From Dactylorhiza incarnata (taxonomy: Eukaryota; Streptophyta; Magnoliopsida; Asparagales; Orchidaceae), in assembly GCA_033032865.1 (NCBI GenBank), contig JAWHQI010000509.1, positions 862,001-926,000 on the forward strand: a stretch of DNA of 64,000 bases. Reading direction: 5' to 3'. Below, one piece after another: positions 33,102-45,235 of this stretch. Position 1 is the first letter of the stretch. Each line of letters begins with the position of its first letter. Below the pieces are notes generated by a model. It was not told the origin of the DNA. It did no database searches and saw only the letters and a list, made by a program, of their open reading frames with translations. The translations under genes were made by a program, and so were the position numbers.

Positions 33102-34520
33102 CTCCATTTTGTACCTTCATTTCGGTGTTAGTCGAATGTTTTCTGACGTATGCAACATGACTTTCTTCAGTGTTTTATTTCGTCGATTGCACTCGACGAT
33201 CATCGAATTTTAATCAATTGGAGATTGTTGTTATAAAATTTATTATATTTAACTTGTATTTGACGTTCGTCAAATTGTATCGACAATCGAGCAAAATAAT
33301 TTTACTCATTTTTGTGCACAGTTTTTGCTGATCATCATTCCTTTTTACATCCATTTGGATTAAGTTTTTTTTGGCTATTTCCAATTAATGTTTTAACATT
33401 AGAAATGTCAGTTTGTTATACGATGATATCACTTATTATAATAGTTGCAAATTAATTGCATGATAAGGATATTCAGTTTCTGAGTTATTTGTCTTCTCTT
33501 TACTCATGACATTTTTGTGTTCTTTACATTTGCTGCATTAAGTTGTAGTTCATGTGTTCTATGCTTCTTCGATATTCAATCACATCATAGTTTTTGGGAT
33601 ATATTTAGAAAAGGGAGAAGGGGCAGTGGCAGAACTACGATTTAATCGACTCGTGCATCGTATAAAAATAATTATTTATGATAAGTTTTTATTTAAAATT
33701 CAAAAAAAGTGACAAAAAGAAAAATGAAATTAATGCAGTTAACATGGTTCAAAAATCGAAGCATTTGCTAAAGCCGAGAAGCTTGAAATTGGTCAAAATA
33801 TATATTCTAGTAGCATTATACATTACACAATGAAATATTTTGTATGTAGAGTGTTCAAATAAAGAATTATTATACAATTCAGCAGACTATTTCTCTTGGA
33901 CACATCTTCTGAAAACGCTGAATAATTTCTTCATTTGTAACGTTGTTTACAATATCCATTCATTCATTGCCAAACATGTGGTTTCTTTGCCAAATCACAG
34001 GCAAATATGCTGCATAACTACTAATAAATAAGCAAACCTAGAAATCTTTATTTAGAGATCTAAGGCATTGGCCACATCATCACCTCCATGAATTATTGTA
34101 TACCGATGATAATTACGTCAAAGTCTTTATTTAGAGATCTCAGTACTACCTCATCATTCTATAGGATATTACATTTAATTTATATGTACACAACTACTAT
34201 TCATTTTACATTCATTTGTCAACACATTTTGCACGAAGAAATCCAACCAAATCAACCATCCTCGATCGGTCTCGTTCATTTACAAACACGATTGAGCTTC
34301 TATTGAGCCGAGCCTCCGGTCGAGCTCACCGGTTCGTTCACTCAAGTTCTCCAAACGAAGGAAAATGTACTCCATTGTTGGTACGAGTAACACACCTAAG
34401 AATCTAAGATCACGGTGTGGAACCTTCGATCCCGCCGTCTATTTCCGCTAGCACGATTTTTCGCGCACTATTGATCTAAAATACTTAATTAGGCATTAGT
34501 GAGACTACGATTAAAAATAG
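33102..34520. other. AT-rich, no gene seen
   Basis: No supported coding region. A 20-bp sequence, ctttatttagagatct, occurs twice (34,046 and 34,120). Confidence 0.45.
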
Positions 34521-34523
34521 GGT

Positions 34524-34605
34524 GCAATGGCGACAGAGGATCCATATAGCCGATCGACCCCACTATGGTGGGATAAAGGCTTGAGTGTTGTTTGTTTGAT
34601 TGATC
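34524..34605 (+). mobile_element. LINE/SINE 3' tail
   Basis: 'aggatccatatagccg...accccactatggtggga' followed by gttgtttgtttg matches the common plant retroposon 3' tail that also occurs, in complement, at 36,849-36,925. The body is not present. Confidence 0.5.
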
Positions 34606-34751
34606 TAAAATACGATCATACAGCCGTATATTTTCACAGATCATCTCCGCCATTGGAATCACCATCAAGCGGCTCTATTGGCTCCCTCACGGTGATTTTT
34701 TTCGATCACCGTGCGTTAACCGCACCTAAATATCTCTCCTAGATTAGCCAG

Positions 34752-35400
34752 GTGTTGAATTTTGGAAGTGAAATCAGTTTTTTTACTTATATATTTATTA
34801 TTGCTTTGATAAGAATTCAGAGCGTTTTGATAAGAATTCAGAGCGCTTTGATAAGAATTCAGAACGCTTTTATAAGAATTCAATGCATGTTGCTCTAACT
34901 TAGTTTTGATGGCAAGTCGACGCATGCTCTGAATTGGGATGGTGAAGTCGACGTATGCCAGCCTGATTCCATCCGAGTTCTTCTCCTTCTCCCATCTCGA
35001 CGCATCCCCACTCGACGCCACTCTCAACTCGACGCATCCCCACTCGACGCCACTCTCAACTCGACGCACGTCGATTTCAGTTCTCCATATATATATTTAT
35101 ATATGTTTCCCTGTTTAATTACAACCCTAATGATCTCGTAGCTTCTTCTTCTTCTCCCGTGAAACATTCAGCCGCTAAGCTTGCCTGTGAAGGATTTCTA
35201 GAGAGAGAAAGTCTTCTCTCCTCATTTCGACGCCGCGTGACCATCGTTTCTAGAGATCGCCGACTCTACGGCGTAGCCCTCGACAAGGAGATCATCGTGG
35301 TGTATTTCTCGAAGTGGCGTTTCGCTCCTACGAGGCCGTACATGCAGTTGAAGATTGGCGGAGGTTAATCTGTTTTCGTATTTTCAGATTCTCTGTTTTT
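34752..35400 (+). repeat. tandem repeats in a possible LTR
   Basis: Three copies of a 21-bp unit (gataagaattcagagcgctt) at 34,808-34,875 and two copies of a 32-bp unit (ctcgacgcatccccactcga...) at 35,010-35,070 lie before a TATA-rich stretch (tatatatttatatatg). A possible LTR start TGTTGAATTTTGG is at 34,752, but no end or primer site was found. Confidence 0.35.
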
Positions 35401-36178
35401 ATTTCTTGTGGACTCTATTTGGAATCATACAACCGTGTTTGTCTCGGTGTATGTCCGGTATTTGATCTGTGACTTGTTGCAACCTTATTTTCTTGATTTC
35501 AAGTATATCCTGCATTATTTTCTGGTGGATTTTTCTTCTGGTGGTTGTGCGCATCCTGGGCATAGAATTTTTCACACCAGGTTGATCGGCATAACTTGAA
35601 GGCGAAGACGAAGATGCCTCAAAGCTGAAGGCCCTTACACTTTTACTCATATCAAACACGTGTGTCGCGATCTCCCGCCGATCGCCGGTGGAGAGTGCCA
35701 CGAGTGGACCGTCTGGATAGGCGGTGCGTGACTAACTTTGGCATGCTTTTTTTTTTGGTTCACAGTCTCTCATCTTCTTTTTTCGCTCTCTCCGGCTCCG
35801 GGCGGAATGCGAGCATGCTAGCCCGCAAGCAAATGAAACCACCGCGGCTCCGTTTCTACCGGATATAAAGTCAGCCATCTTGGTAGCTTGGAGAGGAGAC
35901 TACCATGGCTGCAAGCTCGTATAATTACTTCTTCCCGTATATCATTCCGCTGGCTTTTTGCAGTGCCCGTGGCTTTATCTCCAGTCTCCACTACCCCCTT
36001 CCTTCTCGTTTTTACAGCATGGCATGGGGAAAAATCCAGCCTTTTTTCACGAGAGACTATTATGCATCTCATTATTACCTTTTTTTTTAGATTTTAACCG
36101 AGATAATTAACCTCCATAATGCAGTGATTAGTGGCTGATAGGCTCTGATAATGATTATACATCTGCTTAATTGAGTTT
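35401..36178. other. no confident gene
   Basis: Short frames only; none shows a recognisable motif. Confidence 0.4.
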
Positions 36179-36809
36179 GCAGAAAGTCATAGATTCATGC
36201 ATGATTGCTTTGTGAGCAGCTAGTTATAACATTAATCTAAAAAGCTGATTAGAAACCTGTAGCTGTATACAGTTCATGTTAATGAGTCATGTGACATACT
36301 AATAAACGTGGTTCAATTCGTTGCAAATTAGAGCCGTGTTAACAGGCGGTGAAATATGTTCGCGATGAAGAATTTGAGTCACAGAGAAAACAGAGAAGCA
36401 AAGTCGGATATTCACGGTGAAGAATTAGAGTACGACTTCTTACGGTTTTTTGCAACTGTAACTTACGCTACAACTGTAATTTTGCAGAAAAAAAAAGATC
36501 CACGCACCATGCTCATACAGTTTGCAGAAAATCATAGATTCATGCATGAGTACTTTGTGATGAGCAGTTATAACATTACTCTAAAAAGCTGGTTAGAAGC
36601 CTGCAGCTGTATACAGTTTATGTTGCTCTTAAACAACAATGGCGGGGTTTGTTAGATATATAATCGAGCGAAGAAAAGAAGAGCAATGAGTCATGCGACA
36701 TGCTAATAAACGCGGTTCGTTGCAAATTAGAGCCGTGTTCACAGGCGGTGAAATATGTTCACGATGAAGAGTTAGAGTCGCAGAGAAAACTGAGAAGCAA
36801 AGTCGGATG
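36179..36809. repeat. diverged direct duplication of ~230-280 bp
   Basis: 36,179-36,408 recurs at 36,525-36,809 with small insertions and changes; shared landmarks include tcatagattcatgcatga and gcaaattagagccgtgtt. No coding content. Confidence 0.75.
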
Positions 36810-36848
36810 GTTATAAATGTGATATTATGCAGATACACGTCCCAAATA

Positions 36849-37540
36849 GAAACAACAACAACAACAACACTCAAGCCTTTTTCCCACTATATTGGGGTCG
36901 GCTATATGGATCCTTTGTCGTCATTATCTTTAGTCATAATATCACTAATGCCTAAGTATATCATGTCTTTCCTTATAGTCTCATTCCAAGTCTTTTATTG
37001 GTCTACCCCTCCCCCGTTTAACATGCATAGTGACTAAACTCTCACAACGCCTAACATGTGCCTCTAATGGTCTCATTTATACGTGTCCAAACCATCTTAG
37101 TCGAGCTTCTCGCATCTTCTATGCAATTGGTGTCACTCCTATCTTATCCCTGATACATTCATACCTAATTTTATCCAGTCTCGTGAGTCCACACATCCAC
37201 CTAAGCATTCTCATCTCCGCAACTCCAATTTTTTGCTCATGCACACAATTCACTGCCCAACACTCAGAACCATAGAGCATCGCTGGTCTAATTGCAGTAC
37301 GGTAAAACTCTCCATTAAGATCCCTGACGCGTCTCTCCACTTCAACCAACCTGCTTGGATTCTATGTATCACATCCTTATCAAAACCTCCATCTTTTTGT
37401 ACTATCAGTCCTAGATATTTAAAACACTCACCGCGGGAAATATCTTGATCATCCACCTTAATAACGAAATCATCCGTCCTTCTTGCAAAGCTCTGTCTTC
37501 GCGTCTTCGCCCTGCTCAACCCAAAGCTCTTTTTTTTCTA
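36849..37540 (-). pseudogene. L1-type LINE 3' end (reverse transcriptase C-terminus)
   Basis: The minus strand reads FKYLGLIVQKDGGFDKDV, HRIQAGWLKWRDASG and, after a frameshift, LNGEFYRTAIRPAMLYGSEC and VAEMRMLRWMCG. These are typical of the C-terminal end of plant L1-type LINE proteins. It ends in a (TTG)n tail on the minus strand (caacaacaacaac at 36,850). The 5' part is missing, the frame is broken, and it is dead on arrival, as LINE insertions usually are. Confidence 0.85.
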
Positions 37541-37599
37541 AAATATCTCGCCAAGATTCAAGCTTCGCGTTTCCAACCCCGCGCGTTTCATCGACCAAA

Positions 37600-38230
37600 A
37601 CAAAATACAGTGCAGCATATACCGTTTCAGCCCTGTTCTTCCACCGGGAACCTTAAAATATACATAAATTGAAAGGGGTCAACTCAATGAACACCTCAAA
37701 CATATTAAATGAAAACCTATATAAATAAAATAGGCTACATACAGTCTTAATCCTCGTGCTCCACCGCTGAGAACCTTAAAACGTAAATTAAAATGCAGTC
37801 AACTGAATGAGCTTCAAACTATTAGGATCTCAGACATCTGATTATTTATAAGATAAGCCAAATACTGCAGAAAACATGTCTCTTTGGTTGCAGCATGTGG
37901 GAAGGATATTACCTTCCAGTACTGAGCAATTATGGCAGCAGAAGTACATCAAAGCTTTATAAAATAAAAGGAGAGCTGAGAATTTTAGAATTCTTGGTAT
38001 AGTTTTTAATTCAGTCCCCTAAAAAATTAATTTTTTTTGCTTTGGAAATTCATGGCGTAAAGCAGAATCAGGATTATGTAGAAAGTTTTGCCAGTTGTAG
38101 AGACAACAGCATCGCTTAGCAGTTAAAGTAATTACTAAATGAAATCAGTTCAAGGCTCTCTGCTGCCTCCTCGCAGGCATGGCAGCCATTAATTCTCCAT
38201 TTTACTAATATAATAGAACTTGGAGAGTAA
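37600..38230. other. intergenic, downstream of the homeodomain gene
   Basis: A weak ~118-bp tandem duplication (centre near 37,720; shared 'gaaccttaaaa' and 'gtcaactgaatga'-like blocks) and AT-rich DNA. Part of this may be 3' flank of the gene to the right. Confidence 0.4.
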
Positions 38231-38231
38231 T

Positions 38232-38255
38232 CTAGAGAGAGAGAGAGAGAGAGAG
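38232..38255. repeat. (GA)n microsatellite
   Basis: About twelve GA repeats, probably in the 3' UTR or flank of the minus-strand gene. Confidence 0.85.
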
Positions 38256-38490
38256 AAAGGGGGCAGCTTCAGCTGCTACCAAACTCCCTAAAACCCAGAT
38301 CATCATGCCAAAGGGAAACTACAGGTAATGGGAGAAAAAATTCCCAAGGCTAACATCAAGGAACATAGAAACAGAAGATAAACACTGTCTCCAAGGATCC
38401 AACCAAACTCACCAACCATTAATCCAACAGCCAGTGAGGCAAAAATCAAAGATCAGAAGCAGTAGGTAGTGCCGCTAGCCTGCTAGTACT

Positions 38491-39330
38491 TCAATCCAGC
38501 TGAAAGCTGCAGTTTTTCTTAGCCAAATTGTGTTTGTTGTTGTGCATCCATACCTTGAGAACTCTCCTCCTGATCCCAATATCCTGACAGAGCTGCTGCA
38601 CCAAGCTCTCCTCTTGCTTCTGCAGCCTCCAACCCACCCTCTCCGCGAAAGCCAGCATCTTCTCCTTCTGTTCTGAAGTAAACTTTGTTCTGAATCTCTT
38701 CTTCGCCATGTGATCAGGCCTTGCCATACCTCCATATCCCTCCATTTCGTCGGATTCCGAGGTCTGAATGGCGCCGAATGGCATGATCATCTGGTGAGGA
38801 GAAGGCCTCTGGATGAGGCTGTTGTACACAAATGGGTCGGTTCCTGAGATCAGAACTCCCTTTTGTCCCATCATCTTCCTCCCTCCTTTGAAGTGGAAGA
38901 GCTCGCAAGGGGATAACTCTCCTTCTATCTCTTTCCTGTGAAAATTCCTGTGACAGTTGCAGGCTGAGCACTTCAGAGCCTCCAGAGTACCTTCTTCTCC
39001 ACTGGGCATGAACTCTCCACACCCATCAGTTGCATTACCGCCAATACAGGCTGCATGGTTCTTGAGGCATTCTCTGTATTTCACCAAAACTGCCTTCTTG
39101 CTGTTTAATGGAGCGGCTACAGAGAGCGGCGTGGGAGCTTGAGGAGGAGATGGGCCATTGGAGGGATGAAGCTTTGGGTGATGGTGAAGGGGAGGTGAGT
39201 CATGGCGGATGAAGATGTGAGAGGAGTGGCTCTGGTTCTGGTTCTGGTTCTGGACATGACCACCTCCTCCAACGACAAAACTGCTGGTTATCGGGATTGG
39301 GATCTCCCCATCATGGCTGGAAATATTCAT
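38491..39330 (-). CDS. ZHD: zinc-finger homeodomain (ZF-HD) transcription factor
   Basis: A single-exon frame of 279 residues, the usual intronless structure and size for this plant-specific family. Residues about 82-137 form the ZF-HD dimerisation domain (YRECLKNHAACIGGNATDGC, then GEFMPSG, CSACNCHRNFHRKE) with its Cys/His zinc ligands. Residues about 209-272 form the homeodomain (KKRFRTKFTSEQKEKM, ending RRVLKVWMHNNKHNLAKK, with the W-M-x-N recognition helix). The N-terminus has Gln/Asn, His and Pro-rich low-complexity sequence. ATG at 39,330 is taken because MNISSHDGEIPIPITSSF resembles the start of the ZHD3/ZHD4-type subgroup. It should act in the nucleus as a homo- or heterodimeric DNA-binding regulator of shoot or floral development. 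It is the only clear host gene in the window. The exact orthologue cannot be set without a tree. Confidence 0.95.
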   Translation of the reverse strand: MNISSHDGEIPIPITSSFVVGGGGHVQNQNQNQSHSSHIFIRHDSPPLHHHPKLHPSNGPSPPQAPTPLSVAAPLNSKKAVLVKYRECLKNHAACIGGNATDGCGEFMPSGEEGTLEALKCSACNCHRNFHRKEIEGELSPCELFHFKGGRKMMGQKGVLISGTDPFVYNSLIQRPSPHQMIMPFGAIQTSESDEMEGYGGMARPDHMAKKRFRTKFTSEQKEKMLAFAERVGWRLQKQEESLVQQLCQDIGIRRRVLKVWMHNNKHNLAKKNCSFQLD

Positions 39331-40500
39331 CCTCTGCTTCTCTATCTCTGCGCTCTCTCTCTCTCTCTTTCTTTCCTTTGTTTATTAATCTCAAGAACTG
39401 TTTCCTTTATGGCCAGGAAAGACCAAAAGTAAAAGGAGAATTAGAGGCCACTCAAATGAAAATCAAGTGAAAATCTTCGAAGACTAAATATAATGTTATC
39501 AACCCACTTGCTAAATTCCCTCCCTTAGTCTTTGCCGGAAAGATAAATTAATAATTTTGGAACCTCCTCACCATATTCCAGAGAACCTTATCTAGATACT
39601 TGCAAAAGCAACAGAGAGCAAGTAGAAAGAAAAGTATTTCATCCTTGGGATTTGGGGGGGCCTTCTTCTCTTCTCCCGCACTCTTTTTTTGGCCTTCGCT
39701 TTGAGATCCTGAATCTCGAACCAGAGACAGACGCTTTAAACAATTCCTTGTGCTGGCGTTTTTTTTTTTTACCAGTCAAGTCAATCACTACGAAAGCATT
39801 CGAATGCGCCTGTGTTTCCACTGTTACTAGCAAGGAAACGACATTAAAGCCCCATCAAAACTCTCTCTCACTTTCTTTGCAACCGCAGAGGCGATCGAGC
39901 TTGGAACAATGAGAAAATAGAAGAAAAGATCGGAGCTTTTCTTTGAAAAAAAGCTGCGTTAGAGTAGGAAGAAGCGCCCGAGTTGATGTTTGTGAGAATC
40001 GAAGAGATAATTAAGAGAACGGGGGAGAAGGAGAGAAAGAACAGAGAAGGGTTTTGTTTTCCCTTCCTTTATGCAGAGCAGTGGAACGGAGATTTTCTTA
40101 AGGAGAAGGTCTGTGATAAATATTAGTACTTGGAGTTTGCTTTGCTTGCACTGTCTGTCAGACAGGCATCAAGCTTACGCCATATAGACATAGTAAGAGA
40201 GAGAGATCTGCCATGGCACATAAAAAGTCGCACAAACTCTTCCCACGATCATGTTCGTTCAACTGGCGATCATGTTCACCTTGTTGAACCCCATTTGCTG
40301 CGGAACTGGCCGTGAATCGGCTGAGCCGCAAACCGCGGGCTCGGTCCGCCGCCCTCGAGTGTAATTCAAATGCCTGATCTTGGGGAGCGAAACAGCCATG
40401 GTGCCGCATTAATGGTCCTTATCCGTGCCGCGCTCCCTCGAAAGAACATATTATAGGATGGGTTTTGTAGAATTTTATATAGTTTTTGTTGAAAAACTCT
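39331..40500 (-). promoter_or_regulatory. 5' flank of the ZF-HD gene
   Basis: A CT-rich tract at 39,348-39,377 (GA on the coding strand) lies just upstream of the ATG, as in many plant 5' UTRs. Beyond it is AT-rich DNA with no other gene. A TATA box was not fixed. Confidence 0.45.
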
Positions 40501-40514
40501 CTGATTTGAGTTTA

Positions 40515-40775
40515 TCAACGGATTCCTCCCTTAAACTCAAGTCTCTTCCATCTTAGCGTTCTCTCCTTCTGTCTCTTCCATCTTAGCAAAGCAAGTCCAT
40601 CTTTCGTTTCTTCTTCTGCGATCAAATTAGCGTTCTCTTCGACTATTTTCTCCGCATAGCTGTCTCTTGCATAATGTCCAAATTTTCCACAATTGTAGCA
40701 CTTGTCGGAGCTGCAGTTCTTCACATAGTGACCGTACTTTCCACATTTATAACACACCATTCGAGTGATTTATCC
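40515..40775 (-). pseudogene. copia gag zinc-knuckle fragment
   Basis: The minus strand encodes two consecutive knuckles, CYKCGKYGHYVKNC (CX2CX4HX4C, intact) and CYNCGKFGHYARDS (last Cys lost). VEENANLIAEEETKDG follows, the linker that precedes protease in this copia gag type. Only this scrap of the element remains; LTR-like sequence follows to the right. Confidence 0.7.
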
Positions 40776-40816
40776 AACAGCCTCTTCCATGATTCTTTTC
40801 TCGTCCTCGCCAATTA

Positions 40817-43211
40817 TGTGTTGAGTTTTGAAGTGAGCTAACGTCCGGCGTTAGAGCCAAAGTCGGCGTTAGCTCCTTCTCGCACCTCCCCCCCCCCCCC
40901 TGTTTTGCCTATAAATAGAGGGGTACCCCCCCCCCCCCCAAAGAGTATGCATTCTGAAGGTGGCTAGTATCCTCTACTTTGAGCGAGTTAGGGATACCAG
41001 AGTGCTTACAGGCGAGCATCGAACTTGGAGTAAGTTCGGCAAGAGAGTTACCTACTCGCGAGTTAACGCGGGGCGTTAGGAGCTAACGCGGGGCGTTGAG
41101 TGTGGCGAGTAGCGAGCTTCGTCTAGTTGCGACTAGGGAGCTGAGGAGTGCGAGCAGCGAGCTTGCGAGTAGTAGAGCTAACGCTGGGCGTTAGAGTCAA
41201 CGCCGGCGCTAGCGAGGAGCGAGTATCACCTGCGCGGTGTGCTCCAGAGGAGAAGCGGACATCGTCCGTGACCAAGTTCTTTACTTCATTGGCTGTTGTG
41301 AATCAAGTTGGATGCAACTTGTATTCAGTCCTGTTTGTTTGTAACTAGCTGCCATAGTTATTATATTGTGATAGTTTATGTTCATCTATTGGTGTCCTTA
41401 TTCTTCTGTTGGTTGACGTGTTCTTCCGACTTCAAAACATTTCACATTATGTTGGCTTGCCTGCTCCGTCTCCTTGTAGTGCTCTTCTTATGTAGGTTTT
41501 TAAGGTATGTTGGGAAACGAGGAAACCTCAATAAATATGATCTCCTTCTGCAATAAACTAATATGATCTCCATTTCTAGAATTTATGCACTTCTGAGCTA
41601 GAATCGTCCCTTCGCTAAACATGTGTTGAAGGAGAATTTGTTTGCGGAGCTTTGAGAAAATGCCTTCTTGAGTCCTCTTCCAAAGTTTTCCCTTTAAAAG
41701 TTGATGTTTTCTTGAGTCCTCTTCCATTGACCTTAAAATCATAAAAATAGTGGGAGATGCTCAATGGTTATTGTCTTGTGCCCTCTGCAATACCTTACTT
41801 TGATTGTTTAGTGCCCAAGTTAAATCTATTATTACAAAGATATATTTGTCGGCTAGATTGCAACAAAATTTAAGAGAGAATTTGTCTATTAGTGGCTACA
41901 AATTTTCGATAACGTTCTTGTGCAATTAAAACAATAACATTCTTTTTGTTTAAGAACTGATTTGATCATTAGCACGCCTAGAATTGGGTAAGTTCTAGTT
42001 AGATTACGATTCTCCTTGGAATTAGAGAGATATTATTTAACATACTAGGCTTAAGTGGATGCAAAATTCATATAGAATACTATGTCTTGGGAGGATAATT
42101 CACGCATGTGGCGACTTAAATCGAGCTTAAGTCGCGGTGGAATGGTTGCTGGTGCAAAGGCATCTGATTAACTTAGCTTTCTAATCTAGTGTTATCTCGC
42201 GAGTTATCTCATCTCATATTGTTTTGAGCGAGCAGACTTTGACAACTTTTGTTTTGCATATAATGTGAGGTGACCCCTTAGTGCAACATATCGTTTGCTT
42301 AGGATGCCTTGTACAGTGAGTCAAATCATATCAGATAGTTATCCTCATTTTTATGCAGTGATTTAATGAGAAACAAATAAAAAATAAATTGTAACGATGC
42401 CTTCGCATGCACACTAATTGGTTATTAGCGTAGATGTAGAATTCTTGGGTACTGTCGCGATAAGGCCGAAAAACTTTACCCTTGATGCTTATGCTTTTGC
42501 TTGTATAACAGGATATGTGATGTGAATGTGTGTTGATATTTTGTTAGATTCATACACGTGAAAGGGTACCACGAGTAATACTTGTTTGCATACATGTTGT
42601 ATAGATATGCCACTTTTATTTAATGCTCAACATAGAGACGTGTTTGATGCTTGTGACATGTAGACTAGAGCTTACTATGCTTGTTTATATGTTTTGCTTT
42701 CGTTTGCATACAAAGTGTTAACTTGCAAGGTGATGTAGTTCCCCGGGGTCCGCTAGAAAGGCAGGGAGGAGGGTTGTTGTTAGGAAGTTGTGGTCAACCC
42801 TGGCTGACCCTCGTGTATGATTTTGTTGTGATGGTTGCAGGACAAGGATCTCAAGCTGGAACTCACTTGCCAGCTAAAAAGTCATTACCACATGAATTGT
42901 TCTTCTCCCTCTCCTTCTTTACTCTTTTCCTTTACTTTTGTTCAGGTCTGTGTGTCGAGGTAGCTTTGGAGTTTGATGTATTTGGTACACTTGAGACGCT
43001 TGTATGAGTGTAAGGCCATAAAGCCGAAAACTCTTTGGACTATTTTATCTTGTGGACAACGTCTGAGTTGGTTCAGTTTTCGTTGTGTTATTTGAGGAGA
43101 TTATTTCAGTTCTTTTTCTTATATCATTTTATAGTACTTTATCTGTGATGAATTATGCTGTGGGACCCGGGCGGGCCCATACTATATGGTTGATGTGGTG
43201 GATGCGTTATA
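40817..43211 (+). mobile_element. probable 5' LTR of a chromovirus-type gypsy element
   Basis: Begins TGTGTTGAG. It has a TATA box, cctataaatagag (about 40,908), and is followed at 43,212-43,225 by a decayed initiator-Met primer site (attttgtatccgag against ATTTGGTATCAGAG) and then gag. Near the end is gggacccgggcgggccc, as in Tekay-type LTRs. Two long C runs (13 and 14) flank the TATA region, and aacgcggggcgttag repeats follow it. The boundaries are approximate because no partner LTR is present. Confidence 0.5.
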
Positions 43212-43399
43212 ATTTTGTATCCGAGGGAGGTTTAGGGGTTCAAGACTGATAGAGAACGGTATAGTGTAACTAGATCATTAAAAATAGTTGTCTACATAGG
43301 ATTAAGTCTTGGGACCATGAGTGTCCATTTGATTGATGCATGTTTATAGGGTCTAATCTGACGCAATGTTTTTGGTCATGCTAGGGTGGTAACAACAAT

Positions 43400-44153
43400 G
43401 TCGTGACTTCTAGAACACGTGTGGACCCTACGACCAGTAGCAGTACTGTACTAGTCTGAGCCTCATAAACACAAATGTGTCTCTGACAAATTTCTATCGT
43501 ATGTTATCTGAGGCGATGATGGCAGCTCAAGCTGCGAGAGTTCCACCTGTTGCGACACCAGTCACCCCAGAAGGAGTAGTGAGGGTTGCAGAGTCGTTAG
43601 CAGAGCATGAAGGTGGGCAGAGGGACCACCAACTGAAGTACTTTTTGAGTTTCCATCCTCCTGTATTCAAGGGATTTGGCACACCGACAGATGCAGAGGA
43701 TTGACTGGCAAGGATTAAAGAGCTTTTGGAGGCGTCAGAGACCGCTGAAGATATGAAGGCATTGTTTGCGGCCTTTATGTTGGAGGGCGATGCAAAGCTA
43801 TGGTGGGTGATACAGCGCGATAGACGTTTACCTAGACGTCTCCCCTCTTTCAGAGAATTCACGAGCACTTTCTTGAAGTATTACATCCCATCTTCGATGT
43901 GGTTAGCTCTTCAAAGCTAATTTCTAATATTTGTTCAGTGTGATATGACAGTGGACGAATACCTACAAGAGTTCACTCGTTTGGCTCATTATGTAGGAAC
44001 GACGATGACAGATGATGAGAGGGATAACCTTTCCTATGAGGGGTTGCGGGACAATCTGAGGCACCAATTCATTGCTCTAACGAAAGCATGCTTTAACGAG
44101 ATGATTGAATTTGCTAGGGCCTTGGAGAGGGACTTCGACCGGACCCAACACTG
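43400..44153 (+). pseudogene. chromovirus-type gag, copy A
   Basis: Reads AQAARVPPVATPVTPEGVV, then HQLKYFLSFHPPVFKGFG, PTDAED, LEGDAKLWWVIQRD, REFTSTFLKYYIPSS, DMTVDEYLQEFTRLAHYV and ERDFDRTQH-stop. This is the standard gag core of Tekay/Del-like elements. In-frame TGA at 43,702 (Trp in copy B) and TAA at 43,918 break it. Everything 3' of the gag core (zinc knuckle, pol) is missing. It is the start of the duplicated 3.05 kb segment from 43,598. Confidence 0.8.
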
Positions 44154-45235
44154 AAAGGGTTTTGTAGTAAAACAAAGTGAAGGCAAGCCTTCTATATCTC
44201 AGTGGAAGTCAGGAGTAAGCCAAGGGAAGAAAAGATTTCTCCCTTAGTTGTCGGACTAGATGAGCGGAGTCATCTCCGGGGATGTTCATTCGAGGAGTAA
44301 GCCAAGGCCATATCGCTTTCCCACCTTCACATTTAAGCAGAAAATTTTTGATAGGGATGTGACGATAAAATTCATTATCCTTATTTTTGTGATTAGATTT
44401 TATATAAAGTGGGAGTGAGAGGATAATATTCATCGCTCCAAATTCAGTCGATGTTGGTGGAGATTTTTTTCTATGATTTGAGTAGAAGAAAACAATTTTG
44501 ATAGGGATAAGAGAATAAAATTCATTTTCACTATTCTGGTGTTGTGAGTTTATAAAAAGAGGTGGGTGAGAGGATAAAATTCATCACCCCAATTCTAAAA
44601 AAATTGAAATTGAAGAAGAAAAGAAAATGTGTCAAAAAAAGTTAATTAGTGAAGTGTGTTTGGAATTATTGATTGTAGCTCAAAATGTTGTTGAAGTGAC
44701 CTCATATTTCTAAAAACAATTTTGGGAAGGTTCACTTCAATTGTTTATCATTGTGGTGAATTGATTTTCTTTATGACTTAATGTTGTTGCTTAAGTGCGA
44801 AGTAAGCCTTTCTTGTTTATCTTTGAACATCTCACCTGAAGCCTAAGCCTAATGTTTTGTCCTAATTAAGCCCTGATGATTTTAAGCATGAACCTCATCG
44901 GTGTTGTGGAGAGGGTGTAGAAGGGCAATCCTATGGGGGTTGTTCAATGGTTGATTCTATTGTAGGTATTTCGGTTGCTTGCGAGTCTAAAATCCAAATT
45001 TGATGTCGATTTTCTTTGCTCACTACACTAGGTTTGAAATAATACACTTGTACACTCTTCGATATAGAATTGATTTTCCTTGCTTTTGTAGAGATATTAA
45101 AGCTTACACTAGAATGATTTAGCTTGATTTATTTGAACCTTCATTGTAACAACTATAGTGAATTAGAATGATATTTGAGTGAATGATTGTGCTCTTAAAT
45201 ATCATCTTTTATCCCCTATTGTGAGTGTGTTTGCT
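44154..45235. other. AT-rich spacer inside duplicated segment, no gene
   Basis: Contains two related sub-blocks (gataaaattcattatcctt and gataaaattcatcacccc types). Repeats in copy B at 56,554-57,640. Confidence 0.5.

Noticed and set aside
35888..36097. Short aromatic-rich frames near 35.9-36.1 kb
   Set aside because: No homology recognised and no supporting splice or promoter signals.
40158..40409. Minus-strand 83-residue frame upstream of the ZF-HD gene
   Set aside because: No recognisable domain, composition like non-coding promoter DNA.
41500..41742. Continuation of the copia fragment inside the chromovirus-type LTR
   Set aside because: The translation shows no copia protease, integrase or RT motif, so it cannot be assigned.
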